This document shows positions 14,461-16,938 of a stretch of DNA of 16,938 bases, piece after piece. How positions within the stretch are numbered: position 1 is the stretch's first letter; every line of letters starts with the position of its first letter. Origin of the DNA: Verrucomicrobiaceae bacterium (lineage in GTDB: Bacteria > Verrucomicrobiota > Verrucomicrobiae > Verrucomicrobiales > Akkermansiaceae); NCBI GenBank assembly GCA_947372405.1, contig CANBTO010000037.1:1-16938 (forward strand), written 5' to 3'. The position numbers were made by a program, and so were the translations under genes. The notes under the pieces are model-generated. The model ran no database searches. It worked only from the letters and a program-made list of their open reading frames with translations, and had not been told where the DNA came from.

Positions 14461-14600
14461 TCACACACCATCTGGGAGTGAATACCCGCGCTGCCACCGC
14501 CGCATGGATCCGCGCGGCGCATCACAAAATCTAAGGCGATCCCGGCAGCGCCCGCTATGGGTAGTGCCACGCCTGTCGCAAGAGCCATTTGCACCGGTCC

Positions 14601-14635
14601 CACTTTCCACTTCCCACTTCCCACTGCTCAACTCG
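14601..14635. repeat. Heptamer tandem repeat preceding the REP-like cluster
   Basis: Units cactttc, cacttcc, cacttcc, cactgct, caactcg (14601-14635) run straight into REP copy 2. A related run (ctcactt, ctcactc, ggcactg, ctcactc) fills the space between copies 2 and 3. The stretch from the end of the ART-like gene (14460) to 14600 shows nothing else I can support. Confidence 0.65.
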
Positions 14636-14665
14636 TCCCGGCATAGCCGATAGGCGACGCCGGAC
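14635..14665. repeat. REP-like palindromic element, copy 2
   Basis: Starts GTCCCGGCATAGCCGATAGG and ends GACGCCGGAC. The inner hairpin GCC-GATA-GGC is inside the outer GTCC/GGAC arms. It is identical to copy 4. Confidence 0.8.
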
Positions 14666-14700
14666 TGCTCACTTCTCACTCGGCACTGCTCACTCAACTT

Positions 14701-14731
14701 GTCCCGGCATAGTCGTCAGGCGACGCCGGAC
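14701..14731. repeat. REP-like palindromic element, copy 3
   Basis: Same 31-bp element with the centre changed to AGTCGTCAGG. It begins 66 bp after copy 2 and 41 bp before copy 4, in the same orientation. Confidence 0.8.
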
Positions 14732-14734
14732 TGC

Positions 14735-15424
14735 TCAACTCGTCCCGGCATAGCCGATAGGCGACGCCGGACTCACCTCGCCCGCCACAGCGCAGGGACG
14801 ACGGGGCAGCTCCATCTTCGGAAACAAGCCGCGCAACAACCCGGCGGCTTCCTGATACGTCCGGCGCTCGGCTATGGGCTCCAGCGCTCCATCCCGCCCC
14901 ACGCCATAAATCACGAAATAGGGGACGCCGAAATTCTCATCTTCAGCCTCGTCCCCCGCCTCAAACGGCACGACCTCGTCGCCCTCGATCTCGTTTCGAA
15001 CCGTCTGGATTCGGAAATGATGGAACGCCGAATCCGCAACCGGATTCTCCACTTCCAACAGGAACGGAAGCGCAAGCCCTTGATCCAGCCACATTGGAAG
15101 CCGCAGACGGCAAGCAATCCTGAAACAGTCGTCCGCATCGAATCCCATGAGTGAATCAGGCGTCATCTCTTCAAGGCATGCCTCGCCAAAACGATCCTCC
15201 AACAGATAGGGCCAGACATCGGAAACTTCTTCGAATGCGACATGGCTGCACGCCCATTCCTCAAACAGATTCGCAACGCGCATCACCTCACGCATGAACT
15301 GGTCCATTCCTTGATAGCACTCGCTGAGGTTGGGTTTCGGATCGGTCTCGCAGCGTTCCATGCACGCGGAGTGGAGCGACAAAGCGCAGGCGAATACGGC
15401 GGCGGGATCGGGTTTCTCATCCAT
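14735..15424 (-). CDS. Uncharacterised acidic protein with a repeat-derived C-terminus
   Basis: A 229-aa protein I do not recognise. It is acidic and rich in Phe, Trp and Cys, with no signal peptide or clear membrane segment. Visible blocks: FACALSLHSACMERCETDPK near the N-terminus, YLLEDRFGEACLEEMTPDSL in the middle, and FGVPYFVIYGVGRDGALEPI near the end. The last residues (SPASPIGYAGTS) are encoded by REP copy 4, and the stop by the adjoining ctcaact heptamer, so the native C-terminus probably ended earlier. Start 15424 (MDEKPDPAAV) is preferred; 15457 would add 11 residues. It is divergent from the nuclease-helicase gene with 107 bp between starts, so the two may share a control region. 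The ART-like gene lies on its other side. Function unknown. Confidence 0.7.
   Translation of the reverse strand: MDEKPDPAAVFACALSLHSACMERCETDPKPNLSECYQGMDQFMREVMRVANLFEEWACSHVAFEEVSDVWPYLLEDRFGEACLEEMTPDSLMGFDADDCFRIACRLRLPMWLDQGLALPFLLEVENPVADSAFHHFRIQTVRNEIEGDEVVPFEAGDEAEDENFGVPYFVIYGVGRDGALEPIAERRTYQEAAGLLRGLFPKMELPRRPCAVAGEVSPASPIGYAGTS
14742..14772. repeat. REP-like palindromic element, copy 4, inside the 3' end of a CDS
   Basis: Identical to copy 2. On the minus strand it is read as the C-terminal SPASPIGYAG of the 229-aa protein, so the repeat has become part of a reading frame. Confidence 0.8.
14791..14830. repeat. Duplicated 40-bp block, copy B
   Basis: Partner of 13581-13620 (36 of 40 bases equal). 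It lies within the 3' coding end of the 229-aa gene, encoding FPKMELPRR, 18 bp from REP copy 4. Confidence 0.7.
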
Positions 15425-15531
15425 GGCTGCTACAATCACCTGGCCAGGTTTTCCCAAGCCGACAAGTCCGAAAACATGAACATCAATAAAAGCGGCTTCC
15501 CTTGCGAGTTGCTTCCCTGCATGCTCAGATT

Positions 15532-16938
15532 ATGGAGTCAACGACTACCTCAGTTTCCAGAACAACTGGATTTTCGCGTGCTTGGTATGGCGCATCGATC
15601 GCCGAATTCATGTCAGCTCCCGCCGATTCGGTTTTTGCAAAATTGGCCAGTAATCCGGAGTTCTCTTTGCTCACAACACAGAAGGATGCATGGCTGTCCC
15701 AGATCTCATTCCTTCAAAACCAGCTCGTTGGCCTGACAGGTTCCCTTTATCTGGAGTTCAATATTCCACGAATGGGACGGCGAATCGACACCGTTATTCT
15801 GATTGGTCCGGTAGTCTTTGTCGTGGAATTTAAAGTTGGTGAATCGGTGTTTGATCGAGCAGCAGTCGATCAAGTGTGGGATTACGCCTTGGACTTGAAG
15901 AATTTTCACGAAGCAAGTCATTCTGTCGCTCTGGTGCCTATTCTTGTTGCAACAAAAGCCTCTGAATCGGCTGCGGTGACATTGAATGCTGACAGCGATA
16001 ATGTTTATCGGCCCATTCAGGTGGAATCGTCCACCTTTAGAGGCGCGTTAGATTTGGCGCTGCAAACCATCGCCGGCACCTCGCTCGATGCGAATGGCTG
16101 GGCTCAAGCTTCATACCGACCGACTCCAACTATCGTCGAGGCTGCTCGTGCTCTTTACGCACAGCATTCCGTCGAGGCCATCACTCGGCACGATGCTGGA
16201 GCGATGAATCTCCGGGTGACTTCTCGTCGCATAGAAGAACTTGTTGACGAAGCAAGAATAGCACGGCAAAAAATTATTTGTTTTGTCACCGGTGTTCCGG
16301 GCGCGGGAAAGACGCTTGTTGGGTTAAATGTCGCCACGCGTCGCCGTGAGATTGACCAACTCACTCATGCGGTTTTTCTCTCTGGCAATGGCCCGCTCGT
16401 AGCGGTTCTTCGCGAGGCCCTCACACGCGATGAAGTTGCTAGACGCAAAGCTGGCGGCGAAAAGGTGCGGAAAGGAGAAGTTGGCGAAAGCGTCAAGGCT
16501 TTCATTCAGAATGTACATCATTTCCGCGATGATGTGCTCGTTGATCCCAATCCTCCCGATGAACACGTCGTCATTTTCGATGAGGCGCAACGCGCATGGA
16601 ACCTCCGGCAGACGGCGAACTTTATGCATAGGAAAAAGAATCGACCGGGGTTCAACCAATCCGAACCGGAGTTTCTTATCTCATGCATGGATCGCCATCA
16701 GGATTGGGCAGCCATCATCTGTCTTGTTGGCGGAGGTCAGGAAATCAACACTGGAGAGGCCGGTATTGACGCGTGGCTACATGCGACGAATTCGCGCTTC
16801 TCTCACTGGCACGTATATGTCTCTTCAAGGCTTGCCGACAGCGAATATGCAGCAGGCGGCGCGCTCCAAGTAGCACGCGAGCGAAAACATTCCTATTTTG
16901 ACGACAGTCTGCATCTTTCCGTTTCTATGCGTTCATTC
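15532..16938 (+). CDS. PD-(D/E)XK-like nuclease fused to Schlafen-type DUF2075 helicase (3' truncated)
   Basis: The first 469 residues of a large protein that stays open to the window end. The N-terminal part has RIDTVILIGPVVFVVEFKVG: Asp86 and Glu99-x-Lys101, with Gln114 following, fitting a PD-(D/E)XK nuclease core. The second part is a P-loop helicase of the Schlafen group 3/DUF2075 (PF09848) type: Walker A GVPGAGKT (254-261), Walker B VVIFDEAQRAW (346-356) and VGGGQEIN (399-406) in the position of the SF1 motif III. The later helicase motifs lie outside the window. Such proteins occur in defence islands and are expected to act on DNA or RNA. ATG 15532 is chosen because an in-frame stop lies at 15487. 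Base composition is visibly lower in GC than the genes before 11.9 kb, which suggests transfer. Confidence 0.85.
   Translation, partial: MESTTTSVSRTTGFSRAWYGASIAEFMSAPADSVFAKLASNPEFSLLTTQKDAWLSQISFLQNQLVGLTGSLYLEFNIPRMGRRIDTVILIGPVVFVVEFKVGESVFDRAAVDQVWDYALDLKNFHEASHSVALVPILVATKASESAAVTLNADSDNVYRPIQVESSTFRGALDLALQTIAGTSLDANGWAQASYRPTPTIVEAARALYAQHSVEAITRHDAGAMNLRVTSRRIEELVDEARIARQKIICFVTGVPGAGKTLVGLNVATRRREIDQLTHAVFLSGNGPLVAVLREALTRDEVARRKAGGEKVRKGEVGESVKAFIQNVHHFRDDVLVDPNPPDEHVVIFDEAQRAWNLRQTANFMHRKKNRPGFNQSEPEFLISCMDRHQDWAAIICLVGGGQEINTGEAGIDAWLHATNSRFSHWHVYVSSRLADSEYAAGGALQVARERKHSYFDDSLHLSVSMRSF

Noticed and set aside
14461..14600. Small hydrophobic minus-strand peptide (MALATGVALPIAGAAGIALDF)
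   Set aside because: It is short, has no ribosome site, and runs into the ART-like gene on the opposite strand; chance cannot be excluded.
13491..14772. CRISPR array
   Set aside because: The repeats are 31 bp and similar, but the spacing is irregular (41 to over 1100 bp), the intervals hold heptamer runs or genes, and no cas genes are present.
13491..14772. Integron attC sites with gene cassettes
   Set aside because: The folded element lacks the paired GTTRRRY/RYYYAAC core sites, genes lie in both orientations, and no integrase is seen.

Overview
The window looks like the chromosome of a GC-rich member of the Verrucomicrobiota (PVC superphylum), perhaps near Luteolibacter/Verrucomicrobiaceae. 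This rests on gene content and style: a Tat-exported Gfo/Idh/MocA oxidoreductase grouped with small exported discoidin-like proteins, a DUF3500 protein, an agarase-like glycoside hydrolase, PIN and ParE toxin loci, and stop-codon-hugging heptamer repeats. No rRNA or tRNA is present to confirm it. Positions 1 to about 11.9 kb read as ordinary chromosome; about 11.9 to 16.9 kb is an accessory island with toxin-antitoxin loci, repeats and a defence-type helicase.

Layout of the first part: the 3' end of a SpoIIE/RsbU-type phosphatase; rsuA (16S rRNA pseudouridine synthase); a convergent ABC export pair, with the ATPase (4880 to 4140) upstream of a 789-aa double-FtsX permease (4029 to 1660); a divergent CobB-type sirtuin; and a convergent, exported DUF3500 protein that overlaps the sirtuin 3' end by 7 bp. 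Next comes a four-gene minus-strand operon: DoxX-like membrane protein, Tat-exported Gfo/Idh/MocA oxidoreductase, then two tandem paralogous exported discoidin-like proteins. It is closed by a clear intrinsic terminator at 6800-6830. Divergent from it is an exported clan GH-A (agarase-like) glycoside hydrolase. Together these suggest periplasmic or cell-surface carbohydrate processing.

The island (about 11.9 kb to the end) holds vapBC and a ParE-type toxin with its antitoxin, both on the minus strand with 4-bp ATGA overlaps. A third ATGA-coupled pair on the plus strand has a 37-aa ORF followed by a 200-aa protein that resembles an ADP-ribosyltransferase toxin. After it come a cluster of REP-like palindromes, an unrecognised 229-aa acidic protein, and the first 469 residues of a fusion of a PD-(D/E)XK-like nuclease with a Schlafen-type (DUF2075) helicase. 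That last gene is visibly lower in GC and runs off the window end.

Three sequence-level patterns run across the genes. (1) The heptamer CTGTTAG/CTAACAG recurs nine times and uses rare codons (CTA-ACA or CTG-TTA). (2) Seven-base tandem repeats begin at or form the stop codons of several genes. (3) Gene 3' ends (vapC, the 229-aa gene) have short duplicated copies elsewhere in the island. The most promising candidates for new biology are the ADP-ribosyltransferase-like pair and the nuclease-helicase gene with its unknown divergent neighbour.
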